64,000 nucleotides of DNA from Hirudinaria manillensis (Eukaryota; Annelida; Clitellata; Hirudinida; Hirudinidae). Below the pieces are notes generated by a model. That model was not told the origin of the DNA and did not search any database. It saw nothing but the letters and a program-made list of their open reading frames with translations. The stretch lies in assembly GCA_034509925.1 (NCBI GenBank), contig CM067529.1, positions 6,797,501 through 6,861,500 on the forward strand. The letters run 5' to 3'. The stretch's first letter is position 1. Each line of letters begins with the position of its first letter. The position numbers and the translations under genes are program-made. Shown here one piece after another: positions 25,829 through 38,022 of the stretch.

Positions 25829-26105
25829 AAGCACGGACGGACGTAGGGTTGGATGGATAGACGGACGTACGGACAGGCGGATGGACGGATTGGTCCGGTT
25901 GAAGACTTCGCCGTCTGCTCACTTATCTCCATCCTGTGATGTTTATGCTCTCCGTGACTGTCTTGTTGAACTTGTTATTGAAAACGTGCACGTGTCAAGA
26001 AGTTTCTCCTACCGATCCTGGAGATCCTCTCGCGTAGAAAGTCACGTTGGCATCCATCCACTCATCCATCCGTCCGTCCGTCAATTCATCCATCCATTCA
26101 TTCAT
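25829..26105. repeat. Element with inverted GGAC/GTCC termini
   Basis: The left end (about 25829-25890) is built of GGAC/GGAT units and the right end (about 26050-26105) of the complementary CATCC/GTCC units, around a non-repetitive middle of about 160 bp. The layout resembles a small palindromic or MITE-like element, but no target-site duplication is evident and convergent tetranucleotide growth could explain it. Confidence 0.35.
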
Positions 26106-27897
26106 TAAATGATATTGATGATGATCATCATAATTGCTTCATCCAGACAACTTAGGGGAAGGGGATTTCAGGTCCCCCAAAGCAGCAGATTGCATAAATC
26201 AATTCATTTGACAATATAATTTTACAAACAAAATATTTCGTTGATATTCTTTTATTCTTGCAATATTTAATCTAAACAATAGGTTCTATGATTTAAAATT
26301 GAAAAAGTTGCTTAAAACATTAATTTAAAAAGTAATTTAAAGTGTTAATTAAAATGCTCTTTAAAATTATGCCTGGCACGTCGATGGTTCGGCATTGCCG
26401 AGTCTCAATGAACATTGAACGCAGAAGAGGAGTTAAATTGTAACTTTTGAACGTCTTCTGCTAGAAACTATTCGTTGCTGCAGTCGTAAGGCCCGAGCAA
26501 GTCGAGCGACTTCTAGCTTAGGTAGGTGAGCAACAGAAAGTTGAACAGAGGTCTGTGCAGCTGTGTTGAGTGCTTACGAAAGATTCGCTTTCTCCAGAAG
26601 CTTCGGATAGCTTCGAGTTTCTCGGATGATGATCCACTTCTCGGTGGACTGCCTTCGTTCCGAGCTCACGGAAAAGCGAAGTTGAAGCTCCCAATTAATA
26701 AACTGAGTCACACGAAACCACCGTCGAAACATAGAAACAAAGATTCCATTCCGATGTCTTTGTCTTTCTTTTTCTTCATCCACGTCGTCCTAAGAAGCGG
26801 AAGATGCCACATCCGGCCCTGCGACTTTCTCATCGACCGCTTTACTGTTGCACTTGCGTTTCGTTATTTAACAATTATTCGATTATAATTAATTAATTAA
26901 TTTATTTATTTGTTACTTACATTATTTACAACGTACATTCACTTAAATGTGTGGCGGTAACATCGTCGCCTAAGAAAAGCGAAGACCCAATTAGCATTAT
27001 TAACGATTGTTGTTCTTGTTGTACTCTCGGAACGTCACGTACAACACGTGCAAAGTACAACACGTGCGATCACGTACAACAGGGGAGCGTTTGATAGCAG
27101 TTGCACGGAGGACTGCAGATAAGAAATTCTTCTGACAGGAAAACGTGGGATGTTCAAGGTGAGTCACCGACACTCGTGGATGTTCAGTGACGATTCCTGG
27201 ACACGTGGAATAACAAAGGAAGGAGGAGGAGGAAGACGACGACGACGATGATGCAGTCGTGAAGAGATGAACATTCACAGAGTTTATTTATTTGTTCGTA
27301 GACCACAAAGTCTTGGAGACCCTCAGAAGTTATTCACTCGCGTGTAACAACATCATCTGCAATCTCATTGAATCTCATTTAAGTTTAAAAAAAAACATGG
27401 CTTATGCTTCACTTTCCGTGGAATTTCAAATCTTAAAATTGTTTTTCCAACAATGTCAAAAATAAAACGAAATGAAAATTTTTCTCTTGAACGAGGAACT
27501 CCCATTAAAAGGAAAACAATGAAAAACAAAATCTAAAAAAAGTGTTTCGATAAAAACATTTCTCGAGAAAAACACCGCAATCGCCACCGATGACACAATC
27601 GAATCCCATCGGCCATTCGGCTGCAGCGGCATCGGCAGCATCGGCAGTAGACGTGTCCACGAAGAACACCTTATCACGCGCACGCATCGACACACGCGCA
27701 CGCTCGGCGGGGGATGGAAAGATGAGACGACGACTGCAGGGGAAAGGCAGGAGAATAAATAGGGCACTCCTCCTTTGTTCCGCGCCTGGAAAGAGTTTAT
27801 GAGACTCGAACTTTCACTACGACAGGATTGGGGTCCGAGGTCCCAAAGAGATTGAAAAAGGAACTATTCTACGATTCATCGGAGACTTCAATTTGTT
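26106..27897. other. Unassigned region with two denser islands
   Basis: Blocks at about 26370-26860 and 27500-27800 are less AT-rich than their surroundings. The second is CpG-containing and ends in a TATA-like AATAAATAGG at 27753-27762, as a promoter might. Frames there (for example 26526-26888) match no family I recognise. A (CTT/CGT) microsatellite at about 27218-27251 is also present. Confidence 0.35.
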
Positions 27898-28007
27898 CTA
27901 CTTATCTTCGTCATCGTCTTCTTCTTCACCATCGTCTTCATCGTCTTCTTCTTCTTCATCATCATCGTCTTCTTCATCCTCGCAAATAAACATGGACGAC
28001 AATTCTC
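27898..28007 (-). CDS. Possible acidic C-terminal exon (speculative)
   Basis: On the minus strand a good acceptor (pyrimidine-rich tract ending in CAG, 28010-28008) is followed by a 110-bp open segment in phase 1. It reads ELSSMFICEDEEDDDD and continues as Asp/Glu almost to a TAG stop at 27900-27898. Acidic tails like this end many nuclear proteins. Against it, similar GAY microsatellites are common in noncoding DNA here, and no upstream exon could be found between 28008 and 29000. Confidence 0.2.
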
Positions 28008-29050
28008 CTGAAAAAGAAAAAGTGGGATTATTTTTTTCAAATTAATTTTGTGAATTATGTAATTATGTCTGCAAATGAAATTTATTCTTATTTGTTTGTC
28101 AATTAAACTTAATTTTAGATTTAATTTTAAGGAAATGACAATTGTGCATATATTATAACATAACGTTATAATATAAGACAATTATAACATATGCGCTTAT
28201 GTTTTTAAGCCGATATAAAGCGTAGATGGTCATTTAATGCCCAGAGGCAAACTTTCTGACACTTTATCTATATGTTGCATGAATAATAGCTAAGTATTGG
28301 ATGGTATAATTATTATTATTATCAAAAATAATCAATAATTAATTAATATATTTCAAAATGATATAATAATAAATATTGACTGACATCATTAATAAATATT
28401 AGATGAATATTATCAATAATTTGCATAGCATTAACGATCACTTCCTAATATCTTGATTACATAATAATCCATAATAACATCCTGATTAACCACCTCGATT
28501 GGTTGAATGTCATTAATAATTTATTATCAGAGGCAATCTTTGCGATACGTATCGGAAGAATAATAACTGAATAACGAATAATTTAGTAACTATTAATGAA
28601 TAATTAATTAGTAACTTAATGAATAATTAATTGATCCATCGCTTAACAACAATAACAACATCAACAACGACGTCAACATTTGTGAGTTCGTATGGAAAAG
28701 AGCAAAGTAATTGTTCAGTCGACAAGACGAGAATCGATTCCATGGAACGATTTGGAATTTGTTGGAGACATCGACGTTCTTGTGGTCTTGATTTGTCATA
28801 TATATATATATCTAGGATATACAGTATACTATCTATATATACTAGTATATATATCTAGTATATATAGTGTATAACGTATATAAGATGTATAGGCATGATT
28901 AAATAGGTAAATTAATGAATAATATATATGAATATACGACATTCGTTGACGTCAGCTATTCGCTTATGTTTATCCATGCTTTCAAAAAGATTGTTCGCTT
29001 GTTTCTTATTTCATCCGTTAACAAATCCAACTCCTGAATGACTGAATAAA
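28008..29050. other. AT-rich region with (TA)n tract
   Basis: A TA-rich microsatellite with CTAG interruptions occupies about 28796-28880. A short GC-richer patch at 28660-28790 has open frames on both strands, but I cannot identify a product. Confidence 0.4.
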
Positions 29051-29628
29051 TGGACGGACAAATGGATGGATGAATGGATAGACGGGTGGATGGATGGATG
29101 GATGGATGGATGGATGGATGGATGGATGGATGGATGGATGGATGGATGGATGGATGGATGGATGGATGGATGGATGGATGGATGGATGGATGGATGGATG
29201 GATGGATGGATGGATGGATGGATGGATGGATGGATGGATGGAAGGATGGATGAATGGATCGGATGATGGATGGATGGATTGATGGATGGATGGATGGATG
29301 GATGGATGGATGGATGGATGGATGGATGGATGGATGGATGGATGGATGGATGGATGGATGGATGGATGGATGGATGGATGGATGGATGGATGGATGGATG
29401 GATGGATGGATGGATGGATGGATGGATGGATGGATGGATGGATGGATGGATGGATGGATGGATGGATGGATGGATGGATGGATGGATGGATGGATGGATG
29501 GATGGATGGATGGATGGATGGATGGATGGATGGATGGATGGATGGATGGATGGATGGATGGATGGATGGATGGATGGATGGATGGATGGATGGATGGATG
29601 GATGGATGGATGGATGGATGGATGGGTA
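29051..29628. repeat. (GATG)n microsatellite, two blocks
   Basis: Tetranucleotide GATG repeats in two almost perfect blocks, about 29084-29246 and 29283-29625, separated by a roughly 40-bp degenerate stretch. Since 4 is not divisible by 3, all plus-strand frames stay open and read as MDGW-type period-4 peptides. These are artefacts. Confidence 0.95.
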
Positions 29629-31355
29629 AATGTCGAATCGAGAAGGGGTTTTATTAGGAAAAGTGATTTTACAATCTATTTACTAACGACACGAGTGAGT
29701 TTAGGAATCTTCTGAGAATTCATGAACAACAAATAATTGAAAATTAACAACAGTTGACAAGTTTATTAAACAACGTTTATCTCTTAAAAGCGCCTCGTTG
29801 TCATTCATTATGCTGATTATAAAGTCCTGCTTAATGTAATAAATTATAGAATATCCGTCAATATTTTTTTAAAAATATTTATTAAATAATTTGTTTTTTT
29901 CCAAGTTTGCAATTAATGCGATTAATGTCCACGACATTAAAAATTGAAAATGACTTTAAATGACTTGAATTGTATTCAGCCAAGAACGAACCCAAAGATT
30001 GAACACAATTACGTTTTACTTTAATGAATATTCATCGTGAATAATAAACATTGAGAATAATTAATAACATTAACAGAAAGCGGTTTGTCGTTTGGACCGA
30101 AAAATGGTCCTGAAATCTTGTCACGCAAGAGTTATTTGCCTCGAGCGCATGTTCTTCAATTTCCTTATTGCTTCTTGAAACTTTGTTGCTACGCGTTTTA
30201 CAGTCGATCTTCTGTAAAAACTGATTTGGATGGAGGAATATGAGAGAATTAAATCGGACTGAATTGCAATTTAAAGACTAAAGAAAATAAATTTGTAACA
30301 AATTCAATGGGGACGATAATGTGAAAGCAATAAACGAACAAAGAATGGTAGCAATACCGTACCAGGGCTCTCTGGTGCTCGGATGGTTAACTTTCTGGGG
30401 GACAAGACAGGAGCGGAATGGTTCCGTGCACAGACGTTCACACCTACGTGGAAAAATCGCTGCAAGGTAGCATCCAGAGTAGGAGCTGTGATGCTACACA
30501 GTCTCACTTGAATCATCCACTGCTGCGTGCCACTTCTTCCAGGATGGAAAAGTTGAGATGGTGATGAAGGAGAGAGAACTATGCGAAGTGACTGCGCGTC
30601 TAGCAACGGCTTGTCATGATAGCAAAAGTCCTGCCTACTTGCAAACCCATGCTGCTTCGTTTCTTTCGCTTCTTAAGCGACCAACTCCATCCTAGCATCT
30701 CCTTGCTTCTTCTGCTACCGCAATTTCATTAAAAAGTAAACCAAATAGCAGAACGTTAGGCAATAAACACTGAGCCGCTAGAAACTATACCATCTCCGAC
30801 CAATGGCAATGCTTAATTACTTCATTAATATTCATCCAGGTAAAGGTTGTTAAACATTTCGAACGCTTAGAAATGAATAAATATTTCACTGAAGTTTGGG
30901 TAAACGTAGCCGACATCGAAGCTTTGCACGGAAGGTTTTATGACAAGTCATGGAGGAAGAATTACAATTTCCTGGCAGTGATGAGCACATCGGAGCATGC
31001 CACACGTAATGGAGGCAACATAATTGAACGCGAGTGGACCAATAGCGGGAGAGTCATTCATGTCCTAGGAAATTGAAACGTCACGGTTTGCTGTGACCAT
31101 CAAAGAGTGACAACAGGCCTCGCCGGTCATATTCGAGCACTCTGCTGCTCTTTGACGCGTGCTGAATGACAATGTGGTCGCTCTCTGATTCCGAGTTATC
31201 GATGAGTTCAAGCCATTCCAATGACATTGTTTCCATGTGTCGACACGTTGAATCGATGCCATTTCGAATGTTGACACTGAACGATTGTCTCGAAATTTAT
31301 TTTGGGGTACATCCGCCACGTTCCTTCCCATCTCCTCACCATTGTCACATTGGAC

Positions 31356-31448
31356 GTCGTCGTCGTCGTCGCCGCCATCATCATCACCATCATCATCGTC
31401 GTCGTCGTCATCGTCATCATCATCGTCGATGTCGTCGTCATCGTCATT
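31356..31448. repeat. (GTC/ATC)n microsatellite
   Basis: A trinucleotide run reading poly-Asp on the minus strand. It forms the core of a spurious 184-codon minus-strand frame (31619-31065). Confidence 0.75.
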
Positions 31449-31453
31449 AGTGT

Positions 31454-31510
31454 GTGAACCGTCTTGATTTGTTTTGATATTGTGAACCGTTTGCTTTGTT
31501 TTGATATTGA
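31454..31510. repeat. Tandem duplication of about 28 bp
   Basis: Two diverged copies of a GTGAACCGT...TTGTTTTGATATT segment sit side by side just after the trinucleotide run. Their presence inside the minus-strand frame argues that the frame is not a gene. Confidence 0.6.
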
Positions 31511-33007
31511 TATGAAACTGCGATTTTGAACGTCTATGGATAAGTTGACGTCGACGACATTCAAGACGAACTTGAGGTGACATTGAACTGACTGGCATTT
31601 GTTTATTTCTGTTGGACAAAAGGTTGTCCTCAGGTGAGGAAAGGCATCGTACAGCGTTGGATCAGGTAAACAATGATAAGGATGAATACAAAAACCTAAC
31701 TTTGAAGGATGCAAATCTCCACCGAGACATTGCATTAAAAACCCTTCGATTAATAAAATACATTTCTCTTACGTTTGCGTTCCTCGTTTTGTTGAAACAT
31801 GAATTTCGTTCAATTCTGGTTAATTTTGAATTTCTTTAATTTGTGGATTTGAGTTTTTAATTCAACGTATTCAGTTTTTAAAAATAACATTTGAAGGTCA
31901 TTCAGTGTTCGGCAAGAAATTGTGCGTGTTCTTCATTTCAACCTGACAAAGAAAGACTTAGATTTTGTCAGTCATGCAAGCATGGATGGGTTTTCCATGG
32001 TCAGTCAATTAGATAACCATTTTCTGTTCATTTTACAGTTTTGTTTTTATGAAGATTTCAACTTTAAACTTGATTTTGGTTAAAGTTTTGTTTAATAAGT
32101 TCAAGTTATTCATGACAAACGTTACCTTAAAGATTCTTTCTCCAGATAAACGTTTATGGCTTTTGTTAATATTTGCTTATATTTAAATATTTTTAAATAT
32201 TTGTTTATATTTAAATCGATCGACGAATAAGTGATTAAAACGAAAAGGTCACATTCGCTTCTCGACCTTTTCATGAAGACCGACATAAATATCCGCGATG
32301 ACAACCTTTCAAATGAAGATTACGCTGTCGATGGATTAGCAAGCAGAAGTGGAAAAGATCGTAATTAGCCAATAAAGTGAAGTAGAAACGCAACAATTAC
32401 GTTGCAAGCCATGAAATATGTTTCGCCAGACCTCATAACGACAAAGTTATTCCTGGAAATGCGAACGGCAATGGAGAAACGAGGCTGGCGACGTATTAAG
32501 GCTCACCTATATTATCGTAGAATTAAGCTGTCACTTGGTCTCCCGGATTAGACTTTGATAGAAGTAATCCTCGATCGATGAAGCCTGCATTTTCAAACAA
32601 TTTCATACGTTTAGAGAATTACCAGCTTCATGGAACTTTATTTAACGAACGGCATGATATGAACGAAGGTAAATAGTTCTCGGTAAATACGGGCATTTGT
32701 GGCATCAGAATGTATGCAAACTTGTATTAAAAAGCTCTCCAACATTGACTCTGTATGTGCTTAAGTGATATTAATTTGATTAATTAAATTAATTTGATTA
32801 ATTATTTATTAAATAGCAATTAAAATGAAATATTTCTTGGCAGTTGTGAACAAAATGACGAAACGAGAAGAAAAAAGGACAGAAATCATCCTCGTTAAAC
32901 CAATTTCCCAAGGTAGAATCCCTTTCTTTGATTGTCTATGAAGAGAATCGATTTTAACAGGAGATCTTTAAGAGAGATTTAATTGAATGTTAACTTTACA
33001 CACGTAG

Positions 33008-36000
33008 ACACCGTCGAACCCGATAAAGAGGGTCGTGGTTCACCATCCAAAACAACTTCTGAACGTCCTTTGAATTCTCCACCACTGTCCACACCATCTC
33101 CCTCTTGTCTTCAGTCTTCGATTGCTCCATTTTGCCCTGCGACGTTCACTCCAAGTAGAGACTTCAATTCGAATCATGTCATTCCAAAAAATCCCCTAAC
33201 ACCGGATTCTCTGACATCTTCTGATTCCGTTATAGACAAGGAGCAGACCATGTTTTTATCATCAGGAGTTGGTCAAATGGATTCAAAATGTTCCGACGAA
33301 ATTTCACCGCGACGTGCAAATGAATCGAAGGAACCAAACCAAGACAAGATGGTCTTTGACGTAGCAAGTCTCGCTCTCTACGGTTCTCAAGGCTGTCCTC
33401 TGCGTCTAAAGATTTTGATGGACAAATTGTTTTCAACCATGAGCGAAAAAGAAGTTGAACAAGTGCTTCATTCTTTCGGATGGACTTTGGAGGATTTCTC
33501 GAGAGGATACATGCTGGCCGTGAGGAACACTCGATACGTTTAAATATAATTTAATATAAACATTTTTTAGCTTTCCTTATTGCGTACTCTCACCTTTTGC
33601 GTAATTTTCCAATTATTTTAACGCATTGCCTAAACCAGTAAATAAGAGGATGAAATAAATAGAAATGAAATAGCATGTGCGCATTATTTTACTTTAAAGC
33701 TCTGTGCTATTTTCTTAGGATCGAGATGGTCACCTCCTAGAGAAATGGTCGATGGCAACCAACGAAGAGGAAGAATTGATAGTCGCTCAGTTTTTAAGAT
33801 TTCAAGAAACAAGAGAAATAGCTTTGAATTTCATTGCAAATTCACACGAGGCATCGACTTATTGGAGCTGCACCCCTACTTTGAAGAACGAAAATATCGA
33901 AATGAGTTCAGTTCCATTGATTTCGAATCAGTCGCATGACAAATCTTCCGAGGTTTACTCAAAATCGTCAAAAACATTACAAGGCAACGATTCTTCTTTG
34001 CAATCGAGTCAATCAAATTGCGAGAAAGCTGTGAAGAATTTTGTATCGGATGAAATCGTCGATAAAAGCGACGTTAAAGTCACCAAAGACGTCGCCAGCG
34101 AAGAGAAAACTTCTGCCCAAGAAGCCACGAAGTCACCAGCAGACATTAAACCCAACGTCTCTCAATCTTCTTCAACTGGCCCCTTTAAGTCATCGGTCGC
34201 AGGAACTTCAGCCAGCAACTCTGCCATCGGTGCGAACAACTTGCTGGGATTTGGAAACGTACAAAACTTGTTGAAAAGTTGCGATGCTGCTCAATTGTTG
34301 ACGAAGACCTTTATGTATCCACACTTGACTGGTGCAGCGTCCAATTTTGCTAGATTTCTGGCTCCAAGTATTTTTCAAAATTTAGTGCCGGCCATGTTGG
34401 GAGGAAATTGTGGACTTGTTTCTCAACCTTCGACAGTGTCTTCGAGCGGACCCTCGACATCTCAAGCGGTCGGTTCGCAAAATCTCGGCTGCGGCAGTTC
34501 CGCTCATAACGTAGGTTTGTCGGCATTCATTTCGGGCAATTTGGCTCATCCAGGAGTATCTCCATCCAATTTGATTCGATCCCCAGTACGAAATTTACTG
34601 GATACAGGAGAATTTAGAAAAGAGCAAAACATTCAACAGTTACAACTGCTTCAGAAGAATGCCGTCTTAAATTTGCAACAACAGTTGCAGCAGCAACAAC
34701 AAAAATCTCAGCAAAAAGTGCTCGTTCCAAATCCTCTAGACGTGGCCAACCTGGCCAAATTAGACGGCGGACGAGCCCTTTTAAATTTTGCACTAACTAA
34801 CCCGGCAGCACTGCAAAGTGCCTTTTCTTCTTATTCTTCGGCGGCTAAACATGAAAATTCTGAAAATAAACTCACCCCTGTGGCAGCTGCACTTTTAAAC
34901 CGTCAGTTACTGGTCTCGGGGACTTTACCGACCGATTTACCAAAGTTGTCGTCCACGAAGTTAGATTCGTTGTCTGTTCAGGTCCTTAACTCGAACAATA
35001 ACAACGACTCTGCTATAAATTACAGCATCAAGGATAAATTGAAAGGAACCCCTCAAGCAGTTTCTCAGCAATCTAAACAACCTCTGATGACAATTCCGGT
35101 AGGAGTTTCCAGCTTAATTGAGCGCAATGCAGTCCTTCTTGCCAAGCAACAGCAGCTGAAACAGGGTCGTAAATCCAATTCGGGCAGTTCCACTGTCAAG
35201 AGACCATGGCAACCTACGCCAGGATACGGAGGAACTCTCATATCTCCATCTGGGAAAAAAAGAGTTCTTTGCACGGCTTGTCATAAAACTTTCTGCGACA
35301 AAGGAGCTTTAAAAATCCATTACAGCGCTGTTCATCTCAAAGAAATGCACAGATGTACAGTCGAAGGTTGCACGATGATGTTTAGTTCGAGGCGCAGTCG
35401 CAATAGACACAGTGCCAACCCCAATCCTAAGCTTCACATGCCTCAGACAGTTAGAAGAAAGTTACCAGAAGGATATCAACCATTTCAGCAGGAGTCTCAG
35501 CAACAAATTGCCAACAGCTCCCAGTCCATCGGTGGAATGGAAGACGATTTTGAAGAAACCGATGGCGAGATGCAAATAGTTTATTCGACCATGGCAGAAG
35601 ACGAGTCCGATGAAGACATGAAGAGCGATGGGTCTACTTCATCGCACCAAATGCAGATTGCCGATTTCAAAGTCGAAGACCTTTCGTCGAGCAGCAACTA
35701 TTTAACTGATTCGGTCGATATCAAATATCCATTTAAGAACATAACATCGGCTCCATTTGCAGACAAGAAATTTATAATTTCCGATTGCAACGACACTTCC
35801 GAGGCTATTAACCTCTCGACAAACAATCAAGCACTGCCAGTCAAACAAAATAACAACCAGCAAGAACATTTCTCTTCGCGTAGTAGCAAACGCAAAAGCA
35901 GCATTCCGACCAAGTATTCGTCGCAAGTCGTCACAACAAATAACGACTCCTCGAATAATTGCGAAAAAGTCGAGCCTGACGAAAAGAAACCTAGGACCTT

Positions 36001-36763
36001 TGATTCCGATGAGAAATGCCTGCCTTCTGACTTTCACGATTCCTTCGCTGGTTCGAAATCTTCAGAAACTCCAATCAAAGATCATGCATTAAACATGTTA
36101 GATATCAATTATTCCGTCGAGCGAAGTATCACCGATACAGTCATTAGACTTCGTAACAACAAACTCTCTTCGAAAATTCCAGCCCTCCCCAAACAATCTG
36201 ACGACCGTGTCGGCGATGAAGTCAAATATTCGGACACATTTCTCGGTAGTCCTAAAAGATGCAATTCAATTCTGCCTCTAAAACCTGTGACGGAAAAACA
36301 CAACTCATGTAATCAGACGGAATTTTCAAAAGGTTACGAGGCTTCCCTCACAAATATAGAAGCAAGCAATTCGTTTCAAGAAGATGAGTACAATGCGGGG
36401 AGAAATTTCCCATTCTATTTTGGACTAATTCCAAAAATTCAGAAAGATTCAACCTCAGATGATATCAGCAAATCATTTCAGGAAGCAAATAGCGATCCGT
36501 GTGAAGCTCTCAATCTGACCACTTCGAAAAAAATGCAGACATTCAATGACAAAACTATCGACAAAGTGGAACGTGGTCATTATCACAACGGAGAAGCAGA
36601 AACCGTTGGAATTGAAGATAAAGGTCCAGATTCGGAGCTTTATTGCCATCTGTGTGGAAAGCAAGATTTTGAAAATAGCCAATTACTCAATGAGCACATC
36701 CAAATGGCACACAACAGCGAAATTACAAAGGAAAAATTCAAATACATCTGCCGAGACAACTAA
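33008..36763 (+). CDS. Basonuclin/disco-type C2H2 zinc-finger transcription factor (5' end missing)
   Basis: Two exons seen: about 33008-33519 and 33719-36763 (TAA), joined in phase 0; about 1,185 residues. Exon 1 ends with the basonuclin N-terminal domain ([41 protein letters not shown]). Exon 2 continues it ([20 protein letters not shown]), which secures the junction. A Gln-rich segment lies near 34630-34720. The zinc-finger pair at about 35265-35440 reads [20 protein letters not shown] then [20 protein letters not shown], the basonuclin/disco signature (C-x2-C-x12-H-x4-H and C-x4-C-x12-H-x8-H). One further finger, [18 protein letters not shown], is near the C-terminus. Vertebrate basonuclins have three finger pairs, so the set is reduced. 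EAINLSTN and EALNLTTS elements resemble CtBP-type corepressor motifs (inference). A nuclear DNA-binding regulator is the family role. Earlier exons and the start codon are not found; the frame is closed by TAA at 32980, and the acceptor at 33006-33007 is a best guess. Confidence 0.9.
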
Positions 36764-37899
36764 TTCGCAATTATAAAAGAACTATTCCATTTTAAGATGT
36801 TTCTAATCGAGTGATCGTCATGTTATATTAACTGTGAGATTTTTGATAAGATTTACCCCAAATATTTGTATGAAAACGTTTGTTAATATGTTTTACATTT
36901 TCAGAAAATTGTTCATTAATTGTTCATTAAATATGGCAACCCATTTTTGTAAGAAATCATTCTAATCACAACTTAATGTGTGTGAAAATAACAACATTTT
37001 GTATATAAAATCTGTTGATTGTTAATGTTTAACCAGTGGGATACAAATGTGTGCAACATATTCTACAAATTATTGTTAAAATCAAGCACACCATTCAAAT
37101 GGCTTTGTTTTACATTGTGCCTTTTATAAGACGCTGTGCGAATGAAGCGAAGAATTGTGAAAAAAACCGTCGCGAATTTCTGTTTTCAGAGACCGATGAT
37201 AATTATCATTACAGAATCCATTTCCTCTCGCAGTTGTGTGTTAAATGTGATCGTTGTCAAATGTTAGCTTAAAAATTGCACATAAACTTGTTGCTTTCAA
37301 AGTGTTCGTATAATTCATCAAATGCTAAGAAGCCAGGGAGAGTCAGTGACGTTATTAATAATTAAAATTAATCAAGAAAATGTGTCACGACATAGCACCA
37401 TCCCATCTGATGACAAAAGAAAATAAACCAATCAAAGCAAAGAATCGCAATTCAGAGGATCATTCGAACTAAGGCAAAATTTAATAATTCATGACCAGAC
37501 CGACCAATAACAAACTCTGCGACATCTCATTGGCCTTAGGCAAGCTAACAAGAAATTTCTTATTGGTCTGTGACAACAGTAACCAAACGCATTTTACGAC
37601 AACAGGACAGATTAAATGGCCAAGATCCAAAATTTATCACGCAATGGCCTAAATAAAAAACACAAAAAAACAGACATACAATCAAATGGATTAAACAAAA
37701 TAAAACCAGAGACAAAAAATCAACTCATTGATGACGTTTTACGATAGATAAAAACTATTTTCATACTGATAATGTATAGCATGCAATGGAGGCCAATGTA
37801 TATCACAAACTGTCATAGTTCAGAGAGAGTGATAATGACTATAAATCTCGAAATAAAACAGACACAATTGATTATCAAATGAAAATGCATCAAAAATAA
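36764..37899. other. 3' flank of basonuclin-like gene up to the tRNA array
   Basis: AT-rich sequence with an ATTAAA poly(A)-signal variant at 36926-36931. Around 37430-37580 there are four CCAAT/ATTGG motifs in mixed orientation, including an inverted ACCAATAA...TTATTGGT pair. A 78-codon frame at 37036-37272 shows no recognisable family. Confidence 0.4.
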
Positions 37900-37939
37900 G
37901 ACTCGGCCAGACTATCGCTCAGGGAGAGACGAGGCGCTC

Positions 37940-37944
37940 AAAAA
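37940..37944 (-). terminator. RNA polymerase III terminator of the first tRNA-Lys copy
   Basis: On the minus strand TTTTT begins 6 bases after the tRNA 3' end, a standard pol III stop; it recurs in every unit. A second T run (TTTTTT, then TTTT) lies about 110 bp further downstream in each complete spacer (38167-38172 in the first full one) and could act as a backup. Confidence 0.8.
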
Positions 37945-37949
37945 CCCGT

Positions 37950-38022
37950 CGCCCAACGTGGGGCTCGAACCCACGACCCTGAGATTAAGAGTCTCATGCT
38001 CTACCGACTGAGCTAGCCGGGC
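37950..38022 (-). tRNA. tRNA-Lys(CTT), copy 1 (reference copy)
   Basis: A 73-nt cloverleaf read on the minus strand. The acceptor stem GCCCGGC pairs with GTTGGGC (two G-U pairs) and the discriminator is G73. The D arm is GCTC/GAGC. The anticodon stem TGAGA/TCTCA encloses a loop with CTT, so it decodes AAG. The T arm contains GGGTTCGAGCCCC. Internal pol III promoters are intact: A box TAGCTCAGTCGG and B box GGTTCGAGCC. There is no intron and CCA is not encoded, as is normal for eukaryotes. The body is nearly identical to the vertebrate tRNA-Lys(CUU). This copy lies closest to the left edge of the array and is transcribed outward, toward the basonuclin-like gene. Confidence 0.98.

Larger units (their letters stand above)
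29629..33007. other. Gene-poor region upstream of basonuclin-like gene
   Basis: AT-rich flanks surround a less AT-rich stretch at about 30300-31300. That stretch holds a 67-codon plus-strand frame (30873-31076) and a minus-strand frame (30304-30606), neither matching a known family. Upstream exons of the basonuclin-like gene may lie here or before the window, but none was recognised. Confidence 0.35.

Noticed and set aside
26526-26888. 120-codon plus-strand frame
   Set aside because: It starts at a non-ATG codon in the supplied frame, matches no family, and ends in a low-complexity poly-Phe stretch.
29066-29715. Plus-strand frames reading MDGW repeats
   Set aside because: Produced by the (GATG)n array; no exon signals or conserved flanks.
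31065-31619. 184-codon minus-strand frame with a poly-Asp core
   Set aside because: Built around a GAY microsatellite and a 28-bp tandem duplication, with no family resemblance outside them.
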